Below, piece by piece: positions 12,301-23,323 of a stretch of 64,000 nucleotides of DNA (its first letter is position 1; each line of letters begins with the position of its first letter). The notes under the pieces were generated by a model. The model made no database searches. It had not been told where the DNA came from and worked only from the letters and a program-made list of their open reading frames with translations. Origin of the DNA: Plazaster borealis (Eukaryota; Echinodermata; Asteroidea; Forcipulatida; Labidiasteridae); contig CM037473.1 in the NCBI GenBank assembly GCA_021014325.1, forward strand, positions 23,116,822 to 23,180,821, written 5' to 3'. The translations under genes and the position numbers were made by a program.

Positions 12301-14141
12301 TTACGCAACCGAGCCCAGGGCTGCCCGGCGTTAGATCTGACACCCTCCTCGTGGTCCCAAGGAGTAATTTTCACAGTTTTCTGTCTTTGCTCATCAGCCA
12401 CGATAATTGCTAACGAGCCAATGATTGAACGGGTCCAATTCGCTCGCCTATATCTCTGCCCCACAGTGTACCATTCACTAAGCCTATAAACCTAACACTT
12501 TCAAACAACATCAGATGAATTATCCACCAAGCTCTTTGTGTATTGCATAATTAGCAACTTTTTCTTAAAAAACAAACTCAAGCACTTCTCTTCACTACAT
12601 TCCCATCGCACCCAACACACTTTGACTGAAAGTTGGTTGTGTTTTTGTAAAACAATTACTGCAGCTAGTCAAGTAGACGGTTCCCAGTAATACGTTTTAT
12701 AAAAGATACTGTATCAATAATGTTTTGAAGACATAGGTTTAACTCATAGAGCTAGAGTAATAGAACTCGAGGGAGCACTGTGATTACACACACCTAAACC
12801 GCGCTGTGCAAGCTTCATACGAAGTTTGGACCTTTACATTACGAAGTGTGGGTTTTGAAACACTATATGTGGACTTACACACGTCAACAAAATTATTTCA
12901 CCAGTGTTGAAGAATATGTTTTTTCCTTAGTGCACAGAACAAAGGAATGAGGGTTATGTAACACATAGGATTTTGTAACACAGAGCTGCGTTGACAACCG
13001 TGGGTTCGAATCCCTATGGGTAAATTACATACAAATTTCCCCTTACAGAATTTTGGCTGTGCAAACTGGTGCGTGAACTGTGTTATACGATGGGTCAGCA
13101 CCATTTTCTCAATGGCCAAAAATGCTTCTTGTCGGGCCGCGTCACATGGTTTTGTATGCCCACTTGATTATATAATTCTATGGTTAAAATATGTATACTT
13201 ATGGCTATTTTCCTCTATTTTATACAGACTGCAACCCGAGCGACAACTCAAAGTCATCAGACCACACCATCTTGAAAAAGGAAAAACACGAAAGTAACTC
13301 GTCTCCCATTGGCTGTGAACTCGATGCGGGTGGCACAACCTCCAATCACCAGCCGCGAGACACGACCAATCGTGGTCTGGATGACGGTCTATTTGGTTGC
13401 GACCCACTCAGCACTGGAGATGGTGATTTGGCGCGGGTCGACGAGGCAGGAAGCTCACACTGTCACAAAGGAGGAATGTCCAAACCGAGCGCCACCATGG
13501 GCCACACCTTGCACAAATCCAGAGCGGGAATGGGCGGTGGCAGTGGAGGGCTCAGTGTGGACGCAGAGGGCAACTGCACGGATGCGCGTTTATCAGACTA
13601 TACGGGCACCGCCAGCAGCGGTGTGGTCGACCAACTCTCCCCTTGTTACTCACAAGATCACGGTGGGGTGATGACTGACGACCAGGGTTTATCGTCAGCA
13701 CAGCCGGCTACGGCCCTCGCCGTAGCCCAGCTAGCAAAAGACAGTGTACACGGGCAGGACTATCGCTCGCTTTCAATGTTCTCAGTGTCAAACCAAAACC
13801 AGTGCATGGGACAGACTGTCCACCCTCTGCAGAGTACATCCAATATGTACATGCAGAGTTGTGAACCACACATGTATAACTCGGGTGGGTACCACCACCC
13901 AGGTACGACCATGGCCTCAAGTATGGCACACCTCCATGCGCAACAGGCGCAGGCGCACGCCGTCAGACATCTGGCTGCACAGCAAAATATCCCGGCATGC
14001 AATGGGATGACGTCACTTCACGGACCTTCGCAATTCCTGCATGGGGGGCACACGAGTACCTCCTCTGATGCAATGGGACTGAACTCAAATGTTTACATGT
14101 CCAATCATTTCTCGGGCCACTCTGTGAAGTTCCCAATGTGA
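3356..14141 (+). CDS. Tbx6/16: Tbx6/16-type T-box transcription factor, 3' part (5' exons outside window)
   Basis: Nuclear DNA-binding regulator of early mesoderm/endoderm fate. Visible exons: 3356-3502, 9217-9284, 10336-10400, 13228-14141 (TGA), all AG/GT bounded, phases 0, 2, 1; together 397 codons plus stop. Exon 1 encodes the second half of the T-box ([20 protein letters not shown] ... [16 protein letters not shown]) and exon 2 finishes it ([19 protein letters not shown]). The HIVQA(N/D)D stretch and [17 protein letters not shown] are closest, from memory, to fish Tbx16, which argues for the Tbx6/16 subfamily over Tbx2/3 (HIVRAND) or Brachyury (KYEPRIHIV). The last exon (about 304 aa) is low-complexity, rich in Ser, Gly, His and Gln, with a run around [20 protein letters not shown], as expected of a transactivation tail. 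The exons for the first half of the T-box were looked for in 1-3355 and not found. Subfamily is inferred; T-box identity is firm. Confidence 0.92.
3528..5130 (+). repeat. 53-bp tandem satellite headed by the same element terminus
   Basis: Begins with the element end GGAGCTCTGGAAGTGCCATC at 3528, only 26 bases after a T-box exon. After a few diverged units the array settles into 53-bp copies (GATGTCGACTTCCTGAGATC, ATTCATCCCAGTATGAAGAC, ATCTTGAAAGTGT). About 29 copies; the central ones (4130-4980) are almost identical and the edges are diverged. Spacing of 53 was checked between 4131 and 4184. I did not find the opposite element terminus. Confidence 0.9.
5165..5252. mobile_element. tRNA-derived SINE remnant
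   Basis: Two T-arm/B-box-like sequences: GTGGGTTCGAACCCCAC on the minus strand and GGGTTCAAATCCC on the plus strand. No complete cloverleaf. Likely SINE debris next to the satellite. Confidence 0.4.
5585..5778. mobile_element. 194-bp MITE with GCGGATCCAGG termini
   Basis: Termini AGGCGCGGATCCAGG and CCTGGATCCGCCCCT are inverse with one mismatch. The interior has G-runs, an A/G-rich stretch and CACGCCCCCC. No ORF. Confidence 0.7.
5800..9216. other. T-box intron with two GC-rich patches
   Basis: Mostly AT-rich. 6030-6700 and 7130-7470 are noticeably GC/CpG-richer than surroundings, have no repeats I could match and no convincing ORF; possible cis-regulatory DNA. 8040-8360 contains a pair of related segments (CTCTAGGGGTATATCACTCA at about 8043 and 8221). 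Confidence 0.4.
9503..9687. mobile_element. CACTCTAGGAAC...CGGGTCAG inverted-repeat element, copy A
   Basis: Left end CACTCTAGGAACCTTCGGGT and right end ACCCGGTAGTTTTTAGAGTG are inverse-like. The interior is dense in GGGTCA/TGACCC. In intron 2 of the T-box gene. Confidence 0.55.
9755..10071. mobile_element. TATAGACCATGTGAC element, copy A
   Basis: Begins TATAGACCATGTGACTTGTG and ends ACGTGGTCAATA. Shares TTTTATGGAGATTG, TATCAACTTTTG, GGCACATCTCAAA and GTATCTTGCCTGCCAGAA with 45244-45582. MITE-sized, no ORF. Confidence 0.7.
10553..10987. mobile_element. 435-bp palindromic foldback element in the last T-box intron
   Basis: Left TTGTATATCGAGTGCTCGGA returns inverted at the right as TCCGAGCAACCGATATACAA. 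Arms of roughly 200 bases include TAGAAATACAA and AGATACACCAAGAGCA in both orientations. No ORF of note. Confidence 0.75.
11000..13227. other. last T-box intron, nothing firm
   Basis: A GC-richer block at 12050-12480 has GGCCAATCAGCG (CCAAT). A 131-codon frame at 11604-11999 has no recognisable domain. A T-arm-like GTGGGTTCGAATCCC at about 13000 hints at SINE debris. Confidence 0.35.
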
Positions 14142-15800
14142 CTATGCTAAATTCACCCCTCGCGTTACCCTGGATGATTGACTGGTACCCCGCAGGCGCC
14201 ATATTGGAAAGTCACCATCATAATACAACCATGTGATTTTTGTGTTCAGCATGACGGGAGCACCAACGAAACCTCCTTGATTGTTTATAGAGAACTCATT
14301 CTTATATGAAGTGTCATAAATTGTTTTCTCATTTCTTTCGCTTACAACATCATTGCTATTGTTTGAATCGATACTAAAATTAGTAGTTAAACAGTACTTA
14401 AATCATTATTTATTACATTTATACCCAGATCAAGGTTTCCCAAAAAGATTTGCTCTCAGTTTTGTCAAGCCAAGTCTTGATCGGCAACTAAAAGATTCAC
14501 AAAAGGATGCCAAGTCTTGATTATTTAATGAGCGGAAATAATACTAAATTATACTGTTTATAATAACGCTCGTAAAAGGGGGAACACTGTTGTACTTTCA
14601 CACCCATAAGCCTTTCAGCTTTAATTCAATATTTTTGTCCGCTGCTGTTAAGTCAAAGGGCGCCCTCAGTGTTATGTGCGAGGAAAGGATGTGCCAAGGT
14701 CTTTTGGTGAAGCACTTATTGTTTTCAAGAAATCACGATAATAGTTTGAAGGCGTCATTAAGATTTCACTGTATTGGTGTGTACTTTACATTTAAAACTG
14801 CAAATGAAAAAAATAATATCAAGGGAAATATTATTGTGCTCAACTTAAAAGACACAATGGAAATCTTATACCACAACCGAGTTCGCAGTGGAAACAAGAC
14901 ATAACGTCAAAACAATCCCATTACACGTAGATTTGTTTTACGTGGGCACATTGTCTTAAAATCTCACAAAATTTGCTGCTTTGAATTACAACTTATACTT
15001 TTTTAGAGTTGATCTTGCACAAAAACACCTAAAGGGTGTTATATTTAGTGATATCAATCTGACTCTTGAATACAACGAGCGGAACATACGGTCCGCCATT
15101 TTGTGGAGTTAAAATGTGGTTCTAAATAGGTGACTGTGTGTTCTGTAATGAAATTACACAAAAAACACACAATTTCAAGGGAGATGTTTGTGAGTAATTA
15201 TATTCTACTATTAAAATATCTTTCCAGCCATATTCATTTAAAAACAGATGCTATTTATAGTCCATGGGGCCCAATCCGAAGGCAAAGTGCCCCTTGGCCT
15301 CCTAACATTTTGAGAATGTTTTAGTGTGTTTTATCAAACGAGGAAAGATTGTATAAAATGAGATCTTCGTTGATTACAAACTCAAACTGAGGCCGTGTTC
15401 GAATTGGCGGCTACGGCTAAGGCTACGGCTACGGCTACATCACCGCGTCATCATGTGGTTGAAGTATAGGACGTCCTTAGCAACACCCTTAGCTACAGTC
15501 GTAGCCATAGCTGTAGCCTCCAATTCGGATACGGCCTCACACTGTCTTGTGGGAATTGTTTCAAGTTACGTATTTTTGGTATAATATATTTGTGAATTAT
15601 TGATATTTGTATATTTTGGCTGAAACACCATGTAATAATTTTGAAAAAATGTACGAGTTTTAAACTTTCTTTTTATTTTAGATTGTGATTATTTGACAGA
15701 ATAGCCCAAACGCTACCGACAAGAGTTTAGCTTGCTGCATGTACAATACAAAATGGATTTGTCGTTATTTCAACTTTTGTTTACGTTTTCTGTAAATAAA
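14142..15800 (+). other. probable 3' UTR of the Tbx6/16 gene
   Basis: AT-rich, no supported coding. An AATAAA lies at 15795-15800, the first good polyadenylation signal I noticed after the stop. The 15388-15539 hairpin element would be inside this UTR. Extent is inference. Confidence 0.4.
15388..15539. mobile_element. GGCTACGGCTAC hairpin MITE, copy A
   Basis: TGAGGCCGTGTTCGAATTGG at the left and CCAATTCGGATACGGCCTCA at the right are near-perfect inverses. Subterminal GGCTAC repeats. Sits in the probable T-box 3' UTR. Confidence 0.8.
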
Positions 15801-17128
15801 CATCATAGTGACTATATTGTAATTCTTGTGGTTGGGTAATTTTGACTATATCTTTACCTCTGATGAAAGTAAATTTCAGAAAAACAACAGCTTCTTTTAT
15901 TTCAAAGTAGAGGACACCCATACATTTTATAGTTTGTTAAATCTGTATAAGGAACAAACATGACCAGCTTTTTGTCAGCAAGATCACCATTTCTTGCGAG
16001 ATGGATGGGGTAAAAAAACAGGCCCTTCTTAATAAATGTTTTGTATTGTTCTGTGTTAATAGTTGATTTGATACAACTCGTTATTAAAACAAAACTAAAT
16101 TATTATTTGTTTGATTGGTTTTCCTCCAATAAAAAAAATAACCATGAGGGTTTGAAAGGTTCAAAATTTGAATTGATTTGCGTTAATAACTGATTACTTA
16201 GCTCTTGAGTCACTGGTTCTGAAATTCTTTAGACTGCCCCATTTAATTTAACGTCCGTTACTCTAAATAGCTGGCATCTTGCAGGCCCGAATACCCATAA
16301 CATAAAACAGAGCTGCAAACATTTGCATCTTGCAATCAAGGAGATTTTGTACAACAATCAGGGAGATATTTAGAATTACATTCAACATAATAGTGAACAA
16401 GTTTCCATATCAGGGAGATTTTCAAATTAATTGTTCATCAGAACATGGAAAGATTGGTTTATTTTCAGGGAACTTTCTGTGAGAGTTGGCAGCTCTGCAT
16501 ACAATGGGATCAGAATTGACTAGCACATGGCACTACTCTACGAGGTCACAGGTCAAAGTTGAACCGAAGAAGGGTGATTATGGTCTTACCCATTTCCGGG
16601 TTAGCATAAACCTGATTTTGGGTCAACATGACCCAGAATATGAGGCTGAAACACAACATGGACCCGGATTTCTCGACAGTTCGACCCGGAAAATGGGTAA
16701 CGCTGATCTGAAATTGGGTACGGCCTTTTGGGATCCTACTCCGGGTCAAATACTGACCCGGGACCCGATAGAGTGGCTCTAGACGTTAAATAATGTGTGC
16801 CACAGCATAGTGTTGGGTTGGTTTTACTCGTCAATTTGCCAGCAACTCACATCTTTGGGCCCTTAGTATACTTAGTACAATAAAAACAAATAAACAAAAA
16901 AAAGACCCCGGATGGTAACAAGACATTTACCATGCTATTTGGCTAGGTGTAGATGGGGAATGTTGAATTTTTTAGACAAAAAATAAAACAAAATGGCGGA
17001 GTACTGATTATTTAATTAAAATTGGACGGTTGACTACAGTCCGATGGCATCATGCAGAGTAACATAAAACAAAAAGCACCGTAGGCTGTGTGCAATTTTA
17101 AATGAAAATAATGGAAGGCTCAAGTCCC
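15801..17128. other. intergenic, only the 16.5-kb element recognised
   Basis: AT-rich DNA between the T-box 3' end and the PGRP cluster; no exon-like stretch seen. Confidence 0.4.
16527..16784. mobile_element. GGGTCA/TGACCC-rich element, copy B
   Basis: Starts near GGCACTACTCTACGAGGTCA and ends near GACCCGATAGAGTGGCTCTA. Same character as 9503-9687: repeated GGGTCA and TGACCC, and AGAGTG near the right end. Boundaries approximate. Confidence 0.45.
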
Positions 17129-17362
17129 ACACTGCAAAAACTGGGGTGGTCAAATTGACACAATGGGTGTTGTCAATATAGATACACGAGAGAGAATTAA
17201 AATTAACATCATATTATAGAGTGTTAAAATAACACCAATGTAATTGTGTTGGCAGAAATAAGTGTCATTTTAACACCCTATGATGTTCATTTTATTCTTT
17301 TTTTTGCATCTATGTGACAACACCCATGGTGTCAATTTTAACACCCCAGTTTTGGCAGTGTA
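17129..17362. mobile_element. ACACTGCAAA...GGGGTG MITE, copy A
   Basis: Ends ACACTGCAAAAACTGGGGTG and CACCCCAGTTTTGGCAGTGT are inverse. The interior repeats GTGTTAAAAT/ATTTTAACAC in both orientations. Confidence 0.8.
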
Positions 17363-17634
17363 TCTTGTATTGATTTATGTAAAATCTTGTTTTTCAAACA
17401 AACTACATAATTATAGAGCAGCCTACGAGTTATGTTTTTTTAAAATTATATCAGGCGTACATTATTTAATAGAGATGTATTGTCGGAATGTTTCTTTACG
17501 AACCGCATGTACATAGGCTTTAGTCACGAATATATTAAACACAAAATTAAGAATGTAGATACATGACCAAGAACAATGACTTGTCACGCTGTGGTTTTTC
17601 AACATACCCACCATTAGTCTTGTTTCATGTTGTT

Positions 17635-18311
17635 AATAGACTATGCAAGTCTCGCGCATATTTGAACTTCCGGGACCATTGTGGTCCCAACCATATGGAG
17701 ATTTACGTGGACGAGATTTTGTTTTGTCAATTATTTTAGTTTAACGTGGTTTATGCCTGTGAAAAGTACATATGTTGTTGGGAATGTAATACTTAGTGAT
17801 ACAAAATATGAAAGTAAAATCAATTCAACAATATATTGAAGAAAACCCGCGAATTAAACTTGACCTCGGCTTCCGGTTGCTGCAAAAAATTAAGAATTTT
17901 GTGCTCACCTCTGATCACAAACGCTTGTTTTGGATGAGCGATGATAATCGCCAGATGCTGTAATTGCAACGCGAAGCCTTTTCATTGCAGTCTATGGTTG
18001 TTGAGGCGTCAGCGTCCTCAAAAACTGCGTCAAGCGTTAATTTACCGCCCGTGTGACCTTCGCGAAAAGTTAAGATCGAATAAGCATCCTTGTCCCAGAG
18101 TTTTAATTTTGCTGCAATAATAATTAGCACATTATTTGTGTATTTATTATAAAAACTAAAACTGATTTTATAAACATGTAATGAATATTTTTGTTGTTCA
18201 GATTTTGATTATTAGATATAATTTAAAACAAAGATTTGATATCAGAGAAAACAATGATCTTCGTTTGACGTGTTTTCTCGTTCCGATACGCGCGAGACTT
18301 GCACAGTCTAT
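17635..18311. mobile_element. ATAGACTGTGCAAGTCTCGCG element, copy A (677 bp)
   Basis: Ends TAGACTATGCAAGTCTCGCG and CGCGAGACTTGCACAGTCTA are inverse. Shares AAAACTCTGGGACAAGGATG in inverse form and GACCATTGTGGTCCCAACCA with the copies at 33-34 kb. No intact ORF, non-autonomous. Confidence 0.8.
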
Positions 18312-18818
18312 ACATTTTGCACAGTATAAATTGTTATAGCGACAGAGGGCGTAATTCGCTAGCTTGCTTACTCTGGGTGCACCACACTAAATAAACTCCC
18401 ATAGCAACCATTACTAACTGCTAAATGTTCAAAAATACTCACAAAATTATTAAAGTCTCTCAGCCGTTTGTAAACCAATCAAATATATTTTCAGACAACT
18501 AAACTTCAGATTCTTCTCAATTTTTGGCAGGTCAGCCATTTGGAACTTTTGCTAATTACCCCAGAAAAAAATCAAAATAAACAAATAATGTGCTTTTTCC
18601 AAACCGACTTGCTGCTAATTTTCATGAGGCACTGTTCCAATTCCCAAGCCAAGATAGGACCAATTTAAAGCCTACATTTATCAAATCTCTTCAGAAGTTG
18701 AAGCACAGAACCCCCTGGTTCTGGTAAATTGTTATAACTACACAATCTATTAATTGCATGACCCCCAAACGTTGTTATTCAAAAGATTTGGAGGGCCTAC
18801 AAATTATGATAATCAGTT

Positions 18819-19190
18819 TAAAGGTATCGTACACGTTTGGTAATGACTCAAAACAAATATTAGCATAAAAACTTACTTGGTAACGAGCAACAGAGAGCTG
18901 TTGATAGTATAAAACATTGTAGGAAACGACTCCCTCTGAAGTAACGTAGTTTTTGAGAAAGAGGTAATTTCTCACTAAAAAAATAAAAACTTCTTGCAAG
19001 AAGTTTTTATTTCTATCTGAAAGCACACAAATTTGTACAACAAGGGTGTTTTTTCTTTCATAATTTTCTTGCAACTTCGATGACCAATTGAGCCCAAATT
19101 TTCACAGGCTTGTTATTTTATGCATATGTTGAGATACACCAAGTGAGAACACTGGTCTTTGACAATTTCCAAGCGTGTTCAGTGCCTTTA
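18819..19190. mobile_element. TACACGTTTGGTAAT repeat, copy A
   Basis: Starts TAAAGGTATCGTACACGTTT, ends with the inverse-like CAAGCGTGTTCAGTGCCTTTA. Carries ACTTGGTAACGAGCAACAGA, AAGTAACGTAGTTTTTGAGA and GCACACAAATTTGTACAACA, shared with copies at 22229 and 62531. Confidence 0.8.
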
Positions 19191-20160
19191 ATCATGAATT
19201 TTTGCCTATTTAGTGTGGTGCACCCCTCTGGGCACAATTTCATAAATCTGACAAAGTGGCCTCGCACAGAGAAATCTAGCTTAGCAGAGACAGGGTACCC
19301 CATAAATTTCCTTTACATTATAATGTGGCCTCTTACTTTCTTGCAACGTAGTGTAACTCGTCAACAGAGGGCGCTCATCTTGTTTACAGGCAATCTCGGC
19401 TTGTTCTTTTAGCGTTAAAAGTAGTAGTCTTGGAAACAAGATGATCAAGATAAGGACTGAACAAAAGGCGGCGTAAACTTCATGACCGCATCATGGACAA
19501 TACTAAATTTGCTGCAATGCAGCTTGACTGCTCGATGATATTGTGATGTCATCAATTCCATGGGAAGCTTATTATTAATTACAATAGATTTGTAATCACA
19601 GGCCTGATGCTTGAAAGGGTAAAGTCACCAAGGCATCTCCTTCTTGGTAAAGGGCACCTCTGTGAGGAAATTGTAAATTTCTTACGAGGGGCACCAATTG
19701 CCTCCGTTGCCTCCGTGAAGAATTAGGCCTGCAATCAGGACTGAAAATATTGCCATGGTGTTCAAACTATGAATTCTAGACAAATTAATACCACAAATCT
19801 TCTCGACTACCCCCCCCCCCCCAACCCGGATGTGCAACACTAGGACTACAGAGTTCTGATGAAACTTTGCCGGCACAGATCGAACATTAATTTATACAAT
19901 AGCTATATATAGTTACAGGATCTCTTTCAATTTTCCTTATTTTACTTCCGTATGTTTTGCCGTCACTTCTTCCTTGTAATGACTATATAAGCACGAGATC
20001 ATGTTTGTGTAAAACGGAATATAGGGTAAACATGTGCAAAACTCAAGTCAGAAATAGACTGGTGAATTTGTTTAAAGTTGTTACTAGTTGTCTGCAAACA
20101 ACACTGGGAATTATGACAAAAGTAGCAGTTTCTGTTCATAATCAATGTTAATAATTCTAT

Positions 20161-20210
20161 TGATTTGTCTCTCGTCAATCGAGCCGAGTTCGCGACATCC
20201 ATTGCACACT
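20161..20210 (+). promoter_or_regulatory. conserved upstream block of PGRP copy 1
   Basis: GATTTGTCTC, then ATCGAGCCGAGTTCGCGACA and TCCATT, about 55-100 bases before the start codon. The same block precedes copy 2, while the sequence between block and ATG has drifted, suggesting selected promoter or 5' UTR sequence. No TATA box is evident. It may simply reflect recent duplication. Confidence 0.45.
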
Positions 20211-20433
20211 ACGCGTTTATAACATAAAAACTCTGCAGTTGATCCTCTCTGGTTCAACCATGCATTATTGTCAGATGGCTAGGATTCAACGTTTCGCGTT
20301 GATTGCCTGCATACTGTATTATTCACCACTGAATGCATTGGGAGGCCAACCACTGTCTGGACACAGCATGCTCAAGGGTAAGGTTTTTTCTGGTTTAGTT
20401 TGCTTCCTGGTCATGTGTACAAAACATGAGGCT

Positions 20434-20569
20434 GGGGCCTTTTCGAAACCACAGCTCAGACTTGGACACGGGCTCTGTCAGTTATTTGGAATGTGCGCTT
20501 TCTTTACGGGGCTTCATTCAGGTGGACGGAGCCCAAGCCACAAGCCCAAGGTGGTTTCGAAAAGGCCCT
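20434..20569. mobile_element. 136-bp MITE with GGGGCCTTTTCGAAACCA ends
   Basis: GGGGCCTTTTCGAAACCAC and GTGGTTTCGAAAAGGCCC are inverse. In intron 1 of PGRP copy 1, 57 bases after the exon 1 donor. Confidence 0.7.
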
Positions 20570-21749
20570 ACCATCGGCATTGCACAAGCCAGCATGGAGT
20601 CAACATTGGGTCATTTAGGTTAGGCCCACTATGTGTATTTTTTTCACATTGTTTAAAACTACATTTCATAAGTTGAATTTTTATCAAATACTTAGAAGCT
20701 ATGTACACCAACTTTATGATCCAAGGTTGAAAGAAAATGGTATCAACGCGTCTGCAATATTATTACACTCGACAATATAGTTTGTGTCGACATGGCCAAC
20801 ACAGCGGCGGCACAAACTCTGAAAATAGGCGGGGGGGGGAAGCAATGGTCGGGGGCATCGAATAATTTATCTGATCCCCTATGTATAAGCGTTAAACGCA
20901 AGACTAATAATACATTAAGATCAATTGTAGTGTAGGCCCTACTGTTTACGTGTTTTCAAGCAAATTTTATATTAGCCAAAAGATGATGATGACATTATTG
21001 GGCCAACTGAGTTTATACGGGGGAAGAAAATCAATTTCATACTCGGCTTCAGTGGGTGGGTTTTTTTTCTTTTTCGAGGTGCCCGAACGCTATAGTCTAT
21101 AGTGTATCCATTTTTAAAAAGACTGCACCCTTTGACATCAAGAGATTGGCCAATAGCCAATAAGTGACTAAATTATACCCCATATAGCAGTAGACCTATA
21201 TTTCACTTTAAAGTACTCGTGAATACTCGAACTCGCACTTGGAGATCCGAGTACTTGTACTCAGCTGTTGGAATGTGTACTCAATATTATCAGAGGACTT
21301 GGGACTTGAACACACGTCTTAGTCCAAAGTACTCGTGCTCGGTTACTACTTGGATATCCCTTGTTCTCGACGTCACTTGGTACTCGGCCAAAACGTACGT
21401 AAAAACACTGCAAATTTTCCTCTTCTATATCATAACCACTAATATAGATCCCATGATTTGCCGCAATTTGACCTTCGTCACCAGAGCCGAGTGGGGTGCC
21501 ATACCCCCAAAGAAACGACAGGACATGGCGCTCCCGGTCGGGTACGCCGTGGTCCATCACACTGCCTCCCCGCAGTGCTCAACCCAAGTAGAGTGTTCAA
21601 AACTGATGCGCTCTTTCCAACGTTTCCACATGGTGACACTGGTGTGTATCTACGTGTGTGTTGTATGTTGAACATACCTATACTAAACGTGTGTAATTTA
21701 TTATCTCTAAAACAAAAGCAATTCTCTCAACACAGATATGATGAGCCAA

Positions 21750-22074
21750 TGTAGACAATGTAACATTGTGTGTGACATCACATGCTTGTAAAAGATCCAC
21801 AGAGACTGGACTTCCTGCACGCATGTTTTGTACGCAGCTCAATGGAAGAAAATATAAAAATCTTACATTGCGTTTTTTCCTTTTGATATAAAGAAAGGGG
21901 CACATCTTTAAAACTTGCTCAGCTGTTTCTTTTATAAACCAGTAATTTAAAAGGAAATGTTGACACATAATTTGCAAATTTTCCTTATGATAGTGTAATA
22001 CCTTGCCGGCCAGAAAGGCCCTGGAATGTACAAGGTCACCCTTTTTGTAAACAAAATATGATACATGGTTTAGA
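21750..22074. mobile_element. TATAGACCATGTGAC element, copy B
   Basis: Diverged copy in intron 2 of PGRP copy 1: TGTGACATCACATGCTTGTA, CCACAGAGACTGGACTTCCT, TACCTTGCCGGCCAGAAAGG, ending ACATGGTTTAGA. Confidence 0.65.
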
Positions 22075-22228
22075 CACCTCGTATTCCCTTCCCGTCAAAA
22101 GCTCAAATTTATAGTTATTCTTCAGAAAAAAAACAAGCTCAATGCATGTTTGTTCATTGGAGCAGGCTCTGGTGTAGTTTTCGGATTTGGGAATTTCTAT
22201 AATGCAGACCACATTCCCTCAATGTACA

Positions 22229-22603
22229 TTAAAGGCATCGTACACGTTTGGTAATTACTCAAAATATATATTAGCATAAAAACTGACTTGGTAACGAGCA
22301 ACAGAGAGCTGTTGGTAGTATAAAACATTGTGAGAAACGACTCCCTCTGAAGTAACGTAGTTTTTGAGAAAGAGCTTATTTCTCACTCAAATAATAAAAG
22401 ACTTCTAGCTAGAAGCCTTTTATTCCTATCTGAAAGCACACAAATTTGTACAACAAGGGTGTTTTTTCTTTCATCATTTTCTTGCAACTTCGATGACCGA
22501 TTGAGCCCAAATTTTCACAGGCTTGTTATTTTATGCATATGTTGGGATACACCAAGTGAGAACACTGGTCTTTGACAATTATCAAACGTGTACGATGACT
22601 TTA
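22229..22603. mobile_element. TACACGTTTGGTAAT repeat, copy B
   Basis: Best-preserved ends: TTAAAGGCATCGTACACGTT and AACGTGTACGATGACTTTAA. A central AAGACTTCTAGCTAGAAGCC hairpin. PGRP copy 1 intron 2, about 40 bases before exon 3. Confidence 0.85.
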
Positions 22604-23130
22604 AGATCTCATTATTGGTCCATGTTTGTTGTTTGTCATCCAAGGTTGGGATGACATTGGATACAACTTTGTGATCGGTGGCGATAAGAAAGTTTACATA
22701 GGGCGTGGTTGGGACACCGTAGGAACACAGGCTGGATCCATTTATTACAACAGTCACTCCATCGGCACATCTACCTATCATCGGAAACTACAACGCCATC
22801 CTGGTATAAAGAATAGCCTTGTATTCATAAATTTCAAAGTTAACATAAATGATACTGGGGGAACATAAAAACGTAAATGTTGACGTAGTCAGTGACATTA
22901 TAAATATTAGCTTGTCATTTTTCTTAATTCTTTTTTTCATAGCCGAGTCCCGGTGTACTGCAGGTTTTAAAGGATCTGAATGAGTGTGGGGCCAAGTCAG
23001 GCTACATGACCTCGAGATACGTCCTTCGTGGCCACCGTGATGTGAGGCAACTCGGCCCAACGGAATGCCCAGGCGAAACCCTCTATAAAGAGATCCGAAA
23101 ATGGCCTCACTACCTTGAGCCCGACGATAC

Positions 23131-23131
<1 letters not shown>

Positions 23132-23225
<94 letters not shown>

Positions 23226-23323
23226 TGGTTTATTGCTGTCTATATACAAGTATACAATAGAAATTGCCTTGGCTCTCATGCTTAAAAATACATGAAAATT
23301 ACAGTAAAATTAAGAAATACATA
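23132..23323 (-). mobile_element. 5'-truncated non-LTR retroelement or SINE tail with (TCAATCAA)n
   Basis: On the minus strand the fragment reads ...AGCCAAGGCAATTTCTATTG ... GACAGCAATAAACCAAATCA and then about 23 copies of ATCA, the usual layout of a retroelement 3' end. It lies inside the last codons of PGRP copy 1; ACAT is repeated on both sides as a possible short target duplication. Confidence 0.75.

Noticed and set aside
22788..23279. 163-codon minus-strand frame with (INQS)n
   Set aside because: Antisense of PGRP exon 4 and the (GATT)n tail; repeat artefact.
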